The notes: generated from the sequence alone by a model not told the origin. A DNA stretch of 14,541 nt from an uncultured Actinomycetes bacterium (GCA_937888775.1 CALAQT010000400.1:1-14541), one strand, 5' to 3'; counted from the stretch's first letter, positions 6,909-13,347 are shown. A program made the numbers and translations.

Positions 6909-7257
6909 ATGACCGAACCGGACCACCCGGCCCCCTCGCCTGAGCTGACGCCCGACACCACCGAGCTCCTGTCGCGCATGTACGCTCTAGCGCGCGAGTT
7001 ACCCGCGCTCGCCGACGCGCTCGCGGAGTCCGGCGGCCCCGATGTGCGCGTCGACTCGTACGGAATGGCCGGCTTCGCACATCGACGCTTGCTGAGCTTG
7101 AGGCGTCCCCGACGCCCTGAATCCGACCACAGGCGTCAGTGTCGGGATCGTCCTCGCGGCCGTCGGCGCCGGACGCCGCGGTCGTCTCATGGACCACCCG
7201 ACAGTGAGAAATCAGAAGAACCACCCGGTGCTCGCGCCGGGGATCGTCAGCATGTAG
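6909..7257 (+). pseudogene. Small element gene, probably frameshifted, function unknown
   Basis: An ATG at 6909 with a good AGGAAG ribosome binding site ten bases upstream opens a frame starting MTEPDHPAPSPELTPDTTE and running through a helical, Ala/Leu-rich part (MYALARELPALADALAESGG) to about 7080. After that the same frame becomes Arg-rich and non-protein-like. A different frame carries plausible coding sequence from about 7111 (DALNPTTGVSVGIVLAAVGAG, then VRNQKNHPVLAPGIVSM) to the stop at 7255-7257, with about four fifths of third positions G or C. The intermediate stretch looks best in the third frame (TLAELEAS). Two single-base indels would join them. I do not recognise the family. If the original frame is intact instead, the product would run to 7325 and overlap the next gene's start. 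Confidence 0.4.
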
Positions 7258-7314
7258 ATCACGGCACAGCGCGCCAGCGCGCACAGCCTCCGAGAACGAG
7301 ACCGGAGGTCCGCT

Positions 7315-9102
7315 GTGTCCGATAGCACCGCCGCACCACGGGAGCTCCTGCCGCAGCACCGGCAGCTGATCGAGGACTCCGGGATCAGCGAGGATGTCGC
7401 GGTCGCGCGCGGCTACTTCAGCGTGAGCGAGCCGAAGGATCTGGTCGGCATGTTCGGGCCGTCGCAGCGTCTCGCGCCCGGCCTCGTGATCCCCGTGTTC
7501 AACGTGTACGGGGAGACGGTGTACTTCCAGCTACGCCCCGACGAGCCGCGCGTGAAGGACGGGCGCCGCTTGAAGTACGAGACGCCGGCCCGCGCACCGA
7601 TGGTGATCGACGTGCCGCCGTCCACCAGGCCGCACCTACGCAACCCGAAGGTGACGCTGTGGGTCACCGAGGGCATCCGTAAGGCCGATGCGCTCGCCAG
7701 CGTCGGCCTGCGCTCGGTTGCCCTGCTCGGCGTGTGGAACTGGCGCGGACGCGGCGACGACGGAGGCAGCGCCGCGCTGGCGGACTGGGAGGCGATCGCG
7801 CTGAACGATAAGCGCAAGGTGGTGATCTGCTTCGACAGCGACGCCTTCGAGAACCCCGGCGTTCACGCGGCGACCGAGCGGCTCGGCCGAATGCTCGAGC
7901 ACCGCGGCGCCGAGGTCGCGTTCGTCTACCTGCCGGCGGCCGAGGACGGGTCGAAGGTCGGCGTGGATGACTATCTCGCCGCAGGCGCGAGCAAGGAGGA
8001 TCTGCTGGGGCTCGTGGTGCGCGAATGGCGCCCGCTGCCATCGCAGAGACGGACGGGCGCCCCTGCCCGCGAGCCGGCTGAGCCGCGCACCCTCGCCGAG
8101 GTGCTCGCGGCGTTCCATAAGTGGATGTACCTCCCCGACGAGGGGGCGGTGCTCGCAGCGGTCGGCGCGGTCGCCGCGAACATGCTGGACGGCGACCCCG
8201 TTTGGCTGCTGATCGTCGGGCCACCGTCGGGTGGCAAGTCCGAGATCGTGCAGTCGACCGCCGAGATCCCCGGCGTCCACAAGGCGGCGACCTTGACCGA
8301 GGGTGCTTTGCTGTCGGGCACCGCCGCACGCGACCGGGCCTCCGATGCGCAGGGTGGGCTCCTGAACGAGATCGGGTCGTTCGGGGTGCTGATGATGAAG
8401 GACTTCGGGAGCGTGCTCAACCAGCACAACGACAAGCGCGCGCCCGTGCTCGCGGCAATGCGCGAGTGCTTCGACGGGTCCTGGACCCGTCATGTCGGCG
8501 TTGATGGTGGCCGGACCTTGCACTGGGAGGGCAAGCTCGGCCTGCTCGCCGGCGTGACGCCCATCCGCGGTGCGTCGGCCCGCGGCGGTCAAGCAGCAGC
8601 GCCGGCCGAGCCCGCAGCGCCCGTAACTGGCGCCGGCTTCGACCAAGGCTCGACAGGCGAGCCGGCGCCGAAACGCGCCCCGACGTTCGGCCTGCGACCG
8701 CTTGAAACGGTAACTGCTATCACACCGCGCTATGGTGCGCGATGTCCGTGGTCGCCCGGCGGGGGTACTTGTGGTGCTGCTCGTGGTGGCGCTGGCGATC
8801 CCGGGTGTCAACTATCAAATCTGGGACGGCCTTCCACTCGACAGCGTGCCACGGGCACTAGCCGCCGTCGTACTCGCCCCGTTTCTGTTGAGCTCCGCGC
8901 TGCGATCGGCTGTCGATCGCCTTCTGTCTCGGCTGCACCACAGAGGCCCGACGGTCGCAATCGGGCTGGCGGTCGGCCTGATCGTGATCCGGATCGCACT
9001 GCTGATCGGAGGCGGGTACGAAGGCTTCCGCGCTTGCTACTACTCGCCGGTTGCGCCGCCGATCCACGCGCCGTGCGAGCGGTCCTACGGAAATCTGTTT
9101 GA
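7315..9102 (+). CDS. TOPRIM/P-loop replication protein (DUF3854 primase-helicase type), 3' part replaced
   Basis: This is the likely replication protein of the element. The start is a GTG with GGAGG six bases upstream. Residues about 10-235 form a DUF3854/TOPRIM-like domain, with the acidic residues E119 (WVTEGIRKADAL) and D174, D176 (CFDSDAFENPG). Residues 258-415 begin a P-loop ATPase: Walker A GPPSGGKSE at 302-310 and a Walker-B-like GVLMMKD at 357-363. Family-like sequence stops at about residue 416 (LLAGVTP, near base 8562), where relatives continue with the rest of the helicase. After that the frame runs through Ala/Pro-rich, then Arg-rich sequence and overlaps the next gene by 371 bp, so the last 180 residues are accidental. 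The protein therefore lacks the ATPase C-terminal part (sensor and arginine finger) and is probably non-functional. Confidence 0.7.
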   Translation: MSDSTAAPRELLPQHRQLIEDSGISEDVAVARGYFSVSEPKDLVGMFGPSQRLAPGLVIPVFNVYGETVYFQLRPDEPRVKDGRRLKYETPARAPMVIDVPPSTRPHLRNPKVTLWVTEGIRKADALASVGLRSVALLGVWNWRGRGDDGGSAALADWEAIALNDKRKVVICFDSDAFENPGVHAATERLGRMLEHRGAEVAFVYLPAAEDGSKVGVDDYLAAGASKEDLLGLVVREWRPLPSQRRTGAPAREPAEPRTLAEVLAAFHKWMYLPDEGAVLAAVGAVAANMLDGDPVWLLIVGPPSGGKSEIVQSTAEIPGVHKAATLTEGALLSGTAARDRASDAQGGLLNEIGSFGVLMMKDFGSVLNQHNDKRAPVLAAMRECFDGSWTRHVGVDGGRTLHWEGKLGLLAGVTPIRGASARGGQAAAPAEPAAPVTGAGFDQGSTGEPAPKRAPTFGLRPLETVTAITPRYGARCPWSPGGGTCGAARGGAGDPGCQLSNLGRPSTRQRATGTSRRRTRPVSVELRAAIGCRSPSVSAAPQRPDGRNRAGGRPDRDPDRTADRRRVRRLPRLLLLAGCAADPRAVRAVLRKSV

Positions 9103-10990
9103 CCGTTACGGGGGGGCAACAAGGATCGACGAGTCGATCGCTTTCGGGCCGCGGACCGGGAATCCAGCATCCGCGCTCAGCGACTCGCGCTGGAACCTGT
9201 CGTTCTTCAACGACATTCGATTCAACCTCCCTCCTGCGCCGGGGTCGACCGGACCGCTTCCTCGTGACCGGCTTCCGCTTGGAGCGCGCTGGGTCGGCCA
9301 GATCCAAACGCGTCCTGGTGCTGTGATCGAGGTCAGCTACGTGGGGCAGGGGGCGCTCCGGATCGACGGCGCTACGACTCAGCTGCCGCCCTCATACGGT
9401 CGGCTGGCCGCGATCACGCTCAGAGTCTTGGGTGGGCGTCATGCGTTTGCGCTGAGCTTCCTCTACCACCCGCCGTCGACCGCTGGCCCATACGCCTCCC
9501 TTCGAGTCGGCACGGGCACATCCGGGGATCGTCTACTCAGCGCGACCGCACCCGGGACTGGCTGGCACGCCTTAGCGGACTTGGACGACGCTGGGCTTGC
9601 ACTACTCCTCCTAGCGCTGGCGGTTGTGTGCGTGGCCGAGCTCGGGGGACCGGGATGCCTTTTCTTGTTCGGGCTCGCCGGCGTCGGAACGCTCATCATC
9701 GTGGCGCAGGCTGCTTTCCTGCAACGAGGCGCCGCCGCGGTCGTGCTGGCTGGGGTCGTCCTCGTGCTTGCTCGTCCGCGACATGCCTGGCTGATCGCAT
9801 GGTTTGCGGTGGTTTATCTGTGCGGGGTGCATCTTGTCCACTCTGCTCCGAGCATCGGATACGTGGACTACCGCACCGCCGGCAACGACTGGCTCACCTA
9901 CGAGAGCCAGGCTCGTTCGTTGCTCACAGGCTCCCTGCAAGGTGGGGAGAACGTCTTCTATTACCAGCCTGCTTGGCGGTACATCCTGTTCCTCGAGCGG
10001 GCCCTTTTCGGCGACGGCGACGTCCTCCGGACCATTTTCAGCTTTGTGAGCGTCAACATCGCCGCGATTGCGGCGGCGCTCTGGATCGGCCGTAACGTGA
10101 GCGCCGTATCGAAGCGCCTGGCGATGGTCGTGGTGATCGGGCTCGTGCTTGAGGTCCTCAATTCTGGAGCCGTGCGGACGTTCTTGGAAGCGAGCGCGAG
10201 TGAGTCTCCGACCTGGGCGCTGATCCCGCTGCTGATCGCGATTCCGTTCGTACGTCCGCGGAGCAGATGGCCGTGGGTCCTCGGCCCCGCGGCGGCGGCG
10301 CTGACGATCATTACGCGCCCCAATCAGGCGCTGGCTGGGCTCGTTTTCCTCGTGGTGTTCATCCTGGCGGCCCCGGCGGGCCGTCGACGGTCGCTGGCGA
10401 TCGGGCTTGGGTTGTTCGTCGTCGTGGCGTTGTTGCCGTCGCTTCACGATGCCATCTACGGCAATCGGTTTCACCTTGCGATCACGAGCGGAACCACCTC
10501 GCAGACGCTGAACATCCCTCCCTCCCGCCTGATCCACTTCTTCTCGGATGCCAGCGTGCGGAACGAGCTTCGAGTGCACGCCGAGGAGATCCTCGACCTC
10601 ACTGGGCCGCCAGGGTCTTGGTCGTTTGCGCTCTCGCTCTTCATGCACGCCCTCCTGCTCTGCTGGCTCGCTGCTGTCGTGTTCGCGATTCGAGCTCGTC
10701 GTCGCTTTGCGCGCGGTCAGGTGCTTGCGACAGCGCTCCCAGCCGCGTATCTCCTGCCCCACCTGATCTATCAGGTTGATACCTACTTCCCTCGGCACAT
10801 CATCGCCGGGTACGAGACGATGGCGTTTGTGGCGATCGGGGTAATGGCGGCCCTATGGTCGCCAAGCGCAGCTCCGCAGGAGTCGCAAAGCCAACCTACG
10901 GAGGCGAGGGGCGATGAGGGCTCCCACGGCGCAGACGCTCGCCGAGGCGTATGGCGGCCTGCGCGACTGCTGGGAGACGACGGCGGATGA
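8732..10990 (+). CDS. Polytopic membrane glycosyltransferase-like protein (GT-C type) with PA14-like domain
   Basis: This 752-residue integral membrane protein has about a dozen hydrophobic segments: 11-25, 41-58, 74-93, then 286-350 and on to 710. Residues about 150-275 form a soluble insert with PA14-like beta features (ARWVGQIQTRPGAVIEVSY, then ALRIDG and GGRHAFALSFLY), a fold that often binds sugars. The stretch GNDWLTYESQARSLLTGS followed by ENVFYYQPAWRYILF resembles the first-loop region of GT-C transferases, which move sugars from polyprenyl-phosphate donors on the outer face of the membrane. A role in cell-wall or surface glycan modification is inference. Base composition is visibly less GC-rich than the neighbours. 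The start lacks a Shine-Dalgarno sequence; TATCAC at 8718-8723 could give a near-leaderless mRNA. The last 25 or so residues, past the final helix, overlap the next gene and may be read-through. Confidence 0.75.
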   Translation: MVRDVRGRPAGVLVVLLVVALAIPGVNYQIWDGLPLDSVPRALAAVVLAPFLLSSALRSAVDRLLSRLHHRGPTVAIGLAVGLIVIRIALLIGGGYEGFRACYYSPVAPPIHAPCERSYGNLFDRYGGATRIDESIAFGPRTGNPASALSDSRWNLSFFNDIRFNLPPAPGSTGPLPRDRLPLGARWVGQIQTRPGAVIEVSYVGQGALRIDGATTQLPPSYGRLAAITLRVLGGRHAFALSFLYHPPSTAGPYASLRVGTGTSGDRLLSATAPGTGWHALADLDDAGLALLLLALAVVCVAELGGPGCLFLFGLAGVGTLIIVAQAAFLQRGAAAVVLAGVVLVLARPRHAWLIAWFAVVYLCGVHLVHSAPSIGYVDYRTAGNDWLTYESQARSLLTGSLQGGENVFYYQPAWRYILFLERALFGDGDVLRTIFSFVSVNIAAIAAALWIGRNVSAVSKRLAMVVVIGLVLEVLNSGAVRTFLEASASESPTWALIPLLIAIPFVRPRSRWPWVLGPAAAALTIITRPNQALAGLVFLVVFILAAPAGRRRSLAIGLGLFVVVALLPSLHDAIYGNRFHLAITSGTTSQTLNIPPSRLIHFFSDASVRNELRVHAEEILDLTGPPGSWSFALSLFMHALLLCWLAAVVFAIRARRRFARGQVLATALPAAYLLPHLIYQVDTYFPRHIIAGYETMAFVAIGVMAALWSPSAAPQESQSQPTEARGDEGSHGADARRGVWRPARLLGDDGG

Positions 10991-11327
10991 GCTGGGCGCC
11001 GTCGCCGGAAGGGCCGGCGAAGTGGACGTGTGCCGCTACACCGGGGCGCCGCGGTCGATGGTCAGAGCGATCCGGGCCGATCGGGGGTCAGACCCTCACG
11101 GATCGGCCGATTTGGAGCCCGCTACACAAGGGATTATCCGTAACGAAGTCGGGAATCCAACCTGCACTACGTCCCCGCCAGCCGAGGCGCTTAGATCGCC
11201 TGATTCTCAGACGTGCGAATGGTGCTCGCCACCGTTGCCATCGACCCTGCGAGCGGACGCCCACTACTGCATCGGCGGCCAGTGCAAGCAGGCAGCGCAC
11301 CGCGCACGGCAGGCGCTCACGGCGTGA
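10914..11327 (+). CDS. Small zinc-ribbon protein of the mobile element
   Basis: The 137-residue protein starts at an ATG with GGAGG nine bases upstream, inside the 3' end of the preceding gene (77-bp overlap, other frame). The C-terminal 40 residues hold a CxxC...CxxxxC zinc ribbon (C101, C104, C119, C124) ending CKQAAHRARQALTA. This is the pattern of small CS..CRQAAYRAR-type proteins that I recall from actinobacterial plasmids, prophages and integrative elements; their function is unknown. The N-terminal 95 residues show no recognisable domain and contain three further cysteines. A nested inverted repeat lies inside the gene at 11075-11108. Its place between replication and integration genes suggests a role in the element, but nothing more precise can be said. 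Confidence 0.6.
   Translation: MRAPTAQTLAEAYGGLRDCWETTADELGAVAGRAGEVDVCRYTGAPRSMVRAIRADRGSDPHGSADLEPATQGIIRNEVGNPTCTTSPPAEALRSPDSQTCEWCSPPLPSTLRADAHYCIGGQCKQAAHRARQALTA
11075..11108. repeat. Nested inverted repeat inside the zinc-ribbon gene
   Basis: GGCCGATC (11075-11082) is the exact reverse complement of GATCGGCC (11101-11108). Between them GGGTC (11085-11089) and GACCC (11091-11095) form a second, tight inverted repeat around a single A. It may be a protein-binding dyad or a processing hairpin. Confidence 0.45.
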
Positions 11328-11351
11328 CCGACCAGGGGCCGCGGCGGGGCG

Positions 11352-11357
11352 TATGAT
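11352..11357 (+). promoter_or_regulatory. Candidate -10 element for the integrase operon
   Basis: TATGAT matches the -10 consensus at five of six positions and lies just after the end of the zinc-ribbon gene. A start of transcription near 11364 would give a leader of about 140 nt before the 50-codon gene and the integrase. No good -35 element is present at the usual spacing. Confidence 0.4.
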
Positions 11358-11363
11358 GGACGC

Positions 11364-11505
11364 ACACAACAAGTGGGGCCGCGACGCTACCAACGCCCGG
11401 CCCCGTGGCACCCGGAGTGATAGCTCCCGGCGCGTCGGCCACGCTACCAGCGTCGGCTCCCTCGCTGAAAGCCTCTCCCGGAGCCTCCAACAGAAGGGGG
11501 AACCG
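11364..11505 (+). ncRNA. Candidate structured leader upstream of the integrase operon
   Basis: The stretch can fold into consecutive hairpins: GGGGCCG (11375-11381) with CGGCCCC (11398-11404), GGAG (11414-11417) with CTCC (11424-11427), and ACGCT (11441-11445) with AGCGT (11449-11453). A 9-base word, ACGCTACCA, is repeated in the first and third loops (11384-11392 and 11441-11449). It begins after a good -10 element and ends at the ribosome binding site of the next gene (AGAAGGGGG, 11492-11500). It could be a cis-regulatory leader, an attenuator or a small RNA; I do not recognise a known class. Confidence 0.35.
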
Positions 11506-11658
11506 ATGCAGATCACACTGACCGACCCCGAGGCTCGCGCACTACTCGACGCGGGCGAACTCTCCCAGGACGTACACGAGGCTCGCGGGCTCCCGATTCC
11601 GACCCCGTTGAGGGCGGCGCTCGTAAGGCTCGCCCAGGCGCTGAAAGGCGGTGCATGA
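11506..11658 (+). CDS. 50-residue protein translationally coupled to the integrase
   Basis: The protein starts MQITLTDPEARALLDAGELS and ends LVRLAQALKGGA. An AGAAGGGGG ribosome binding site stands five bases before the ATG at 11506. Its TGA stop overlaps the integrase ATG as ATGA, so the two are almost certainly translated together. It is acidic in the middle with a Leu/Ala-rich helical C-terminus. No MerR-like or other helix-turn-helix is evident. By position it is a candidate recombination directionality factor or an integrase partner, but the sequence does not resemble an excisionase known to me. Confidence 0.6.
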   Translation: MQITLTDPEARALLDAGELSQDVHEARGLPIPTPLRAALVRLAQALKGGA

Positions 11659-12899
11659 TGGCCGGCATACGTCAACGCCACGGCAACGGCTGCAAACGCC
11701 CGGCGAGCGGGTGCAAGTGCCCGTGGGAGGCCGCCGTCTACTCCAAGCAGGACGAGAAGAAGCTGCGCCGGACGTTCCCGACCCAGGCGGCAGCGAAGGC
11801 GTGGCGCAGCGACTCCAGCTCTGCCGTGCGTAAGAAGCTCTTACGGGCGCCGAAGCCCACCACGATCGAGCAGGCCGGCAAGGCATGGTTGGAGGGAGCA
11901 CCCAAGGGGCTCATCCTCACCCGTTCGGGGGATCCCTACAAGCCCGCGGCGGTCCGCGCATACGAGGCCGGCTTGCGGCTGCGCGTGTCCCCCCAGCTCG
12001 GCAGCGAGCGCCTGTCGGATCTCACGCGGGTAGACCTGCAGGTGTTCGTGAACGGGCTGTTGGCGGATGGGCTGAACCCCTCCACCATCGTCGTGACCCT
12101 GCTGCCGCTCAGAGCGATCTACAAGCAGGCGATGGAGGTCGGCGACGTGGCGATCAACCCGACCACGGGGCTGAAAATGCCAGCGGTACGCGGGGGACGG
12201 GATCGGATCGCGGCGCCGGAGGAGTGCGCCGGGCTGCTGGCGGCCCTCGCGGGAGCGGACCGGCCCCTTTGGGCGACCGCCATGTACGCAGGGCTTAGAC
12301 GGGGCGAGCTGGCCGCGCTGAGGGTCGAGGACGTGGACCTCGCCGGCGGCCTGATCCATGTTCGCCGCGGGTGGGATTACGTGGTGGGCGAGATCGCCAC
12401 GAAGTCCGGTAAGGACCGCCGCGTGCCGATCGCCGTGGCGCTTCGGGACTATCTCGATGAGCACCTGCTACAGCTCGCCTGGCGTGATCGGCCGGACGGG
12501 CTCGTGTTCGGAGCCGCAGCGAGAACGCCGTTCACCGGCACCCCCACGACGGACCGCGCCAAGCGGGCGTGGAAGGCCGCGAACGATCGGCGAATGAAGG
12601 AGGCGGAGGACCCCGAGCAGGCGGAGCTGCTCACGCCGATCACGCTGCACGAGTGTCGGCACACGTTCGCGTCGCTGATGATCGCGGCGGGGGTGAACGC
12701 GAAGGCGCTCTCGACCTACATGGGCCACGCGAACATCAGCATCACATACGACCGCTACGGCCACCTGATGCCCGGCAACGAGGGCGAGGCGGCGGGCCTG
12801 CTGGACGCCTATCTCGAACGTGCGGACACGAGCGCGAGGCTGGCGCAGCTCGCCGAAACTGGCGCGAATACTGGCGCGAGGTCGATCAAATCGGCATAG
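11655..12899 (+). CDS. int: Tyrosine recombinase (site-specific integrase)
   Basis: The 414-residue phage/ICE-type integrase catalyses recombination between attP and the chromosomal site. The N-terminal 60 residues, with three cysteines at 13, 20 and 22, are the short arm-binding type seen in actinobacterial elements. A core-binding SAM-like domain spans about 70-160 and the catalytic domain about 185-385. All catalytic residues are present: R215 (AGLRRGEL), K250 (TKSGKDRR), H332 and R335 (LHECRHTF), H358 (MGHANIS) and the nucleophile Y368 (YDRYGHLMP). It therefore looks active. Its stop lies 25 bp before the right att core. The C-terminal tail TGANTGAR is encoded by two copies of the ACTGGCGCGA arm repeat. 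A second ATG three bases on (11658) is possible; the first is chosen because it forms the ATGA overlap. Confidence 0.95.
   Translation: MMAGIRQRHGNGCKRPASGCKCPWEAAVYSKQDEKKLRRTFPTQAAAKAWRSDSSSAVRKKLLRAPKPTTIEQAGKAWLEGAPKGLILTRSGDPYKPAAVRAYEAGLRLRVSPQLGSERLSDLTRVDLQVFVNGLLADGLNPSTIVVTLLPLRAIYKQAMEVGDVAINPTTGLKMPAVRGGRDRIAAPEECAGLLAALAGADRPLWATAMYAGLRRGELAALRVEDVDLAGGLIHVRRGWDYVVGEIATKSGKDRRVPIAVALRDYLDEHLLQLAWRDRPDGLVFGAAARTPFTGTPTTDRAKRAWKAANDRRMKEAEDPEQAELLTPITLHECRHTFASLMIAAGVNAKALSTYMGHANISITYDRYGHLMPGNEGEAAGLLDAYLERADTSARLAQLAETGANTGARSIKSA
12858..12879 (+). repeat. Right arm sites, two copies of ACTGGCGCGA
   Basis: ACTGGCGCGA occurs at 12858-12867 and 12870-12879 (12-bp spacing, keeping the reading frame of the integrase tail), with an imperfect GCTGGCGCAG at 12839-12848. 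Both full copies match the left-end array (6691-6710) in sequence and orientation. Confidence 0.6.
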
Positions 12900-12924
12900 G
12901 AAAGCCAAACCAGCGGCCCGTGTG

Positions 12925-12941
12925 AGCATGTACCACATCTA
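12925..12941 (+). repeat. attR core, 17 bp
   Basis: AGCATGTACCACATCTA repeats the left core with one mismatch. Together with base 12942 it still reads Ser-Met-Tyr-His-Ile-stop (TAA), the displaced original end of the Rrf2-type gene. On the other strand its last three bases are the stop codon of the flanking membrane-protein gene. Confidence 0.85.
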
Positions 12942-13268
12942 AAGAGCGCCCCGCCGCCGCTCGGGGCGGCCCGGTGTTCCGGGCGCCGACTCGTCGGGCA
13001 CGGCCGCGAGCAGCGCGTCTTCGGTGAGGTTGACGAGGTCGCAGCCCTCCGCCGTCAGCCAGGCGCGCCGCGCGAGAGTGCCGTCGGGGTCCTCGAGCTC
13101 CACGTAGCCGAGCTCCGCCGGCGCGAGCAGGAGCAGCGCTGGCGGGAGCAGGTAGGCCGCCGCGTCGGGGAGGCCCGGCAGCGCGCCCGAGACGACGAGG
13201 CAGAGCAGCGCGAACGCTGCTCCAATCAGCGCCAGTCGGCGGAGAACGATGGCGGCGGACCGGTTCAT
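12939..13268 (-). CDS. Small membrane protein, function unknown
   Basis: The 109-residue protein starts MNRSAAIVLRRLALIGAAFA. It has two hydrophobic segments (about 12-30 and 34-50) joined by a short loop, followed by a soluble acidic domain (ELGYVELEDPDGTLARRAW) and an Arg-rich tail. The start at 13268 is chosen because positive residues precede the first helix directly; the frame is open further upstream to 13514 but would overlap the SCO1-like gene. No Shine-Dalgarno sequence is visible. Its TAG stop (12939-12941) lies in the right att core. Before integration it would have overlapped the convergent Rrf2-type gene by 4 bp. I do not recognise the family. Confidence 0.65.
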   Translation of the reverse strand: MNRSAAIVLRRLALIGAAFALLCLVVSGALPGLPDAAAYLLPPALLLLAPAELGYVELEDPDGTLARRAWLTAEGCDLVNLTEDALLAAVPDESAPGTPGRPERRRGAL

Positions 13269-13288
13269 CGGTGGCCGAGACGATACCC

Positions 13289-13304
13289 CCGGGCGCGAGC
13301 CCGG
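13289..13304. promoter_or_regulatory. Short palindrome in the divergent promoter region
   Basis: CCGGGC (13289-13294) and GCCCGG (13299-13304) are exact reverse complements around GCGA. They lie between the divergent membrane-protein and SCO1-like genes. This could be an operator; in such GC-rich DNA it could also be chance. Confidence 0.25.
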
Positions 13305-13347
13305 CAGCGTGCCCCGTGCAGCGCCGATGCGATACTCATCCGAGCCG

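Larger units (their letters stand above)
6584..12941. mobile_element. Integrated element of about 6.3 kb in the 3' end of the Rrf2-type gene
   Basis: A 17-bp direct repeat with one mismatch (6584-6600 and 12925-12941) encloses a tyrosine integrase at the right end, a TOPRIM/P-loop replication protein, a small zinc-ribbon protein and a glycosyltransferase-like cargo gene. The left repeat is the 3' end of a conserved chromosomal gene. Short repeats of integrase arm type occur just inside both ends. No transfer genes (FtsK/TraB-like translocase, relaxase) or phage structural genes are seen, and the replication protein is truncated, so it is probably an immobile or dependent remnant of an actinobacterial integrative element. 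It could also be a phage satellite. Confidence 0.85.

Noticed and set aside
7249..7256. A third AGCATGTA, as in the att core
   Set aside because: Only eight bases match, with no further similarity and no junction there; it is taken as chance.
8626..8634. ACTGGCGCC resembling the arm repeat, near the replication-gene breakpoint
   Set aside because: It lacks the last two bases of the repeat, occurs once and is far from both ends.
9611..10798. Long open frame of 395 codons on the minus strand
   Set aside because: It is Arg/His/Asp-rich and mirrors the codon pattern of the glycosyltransferase on the other strand, which has clear membrane helices.
13249..13347. Longer N-terminus for the SCO1-like protein
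   Set aside because: It would overlap the divergent membrane gene, is Arg/Gly/Pro-rich, and places extra residues before the membrane anchor without a family counterpart.
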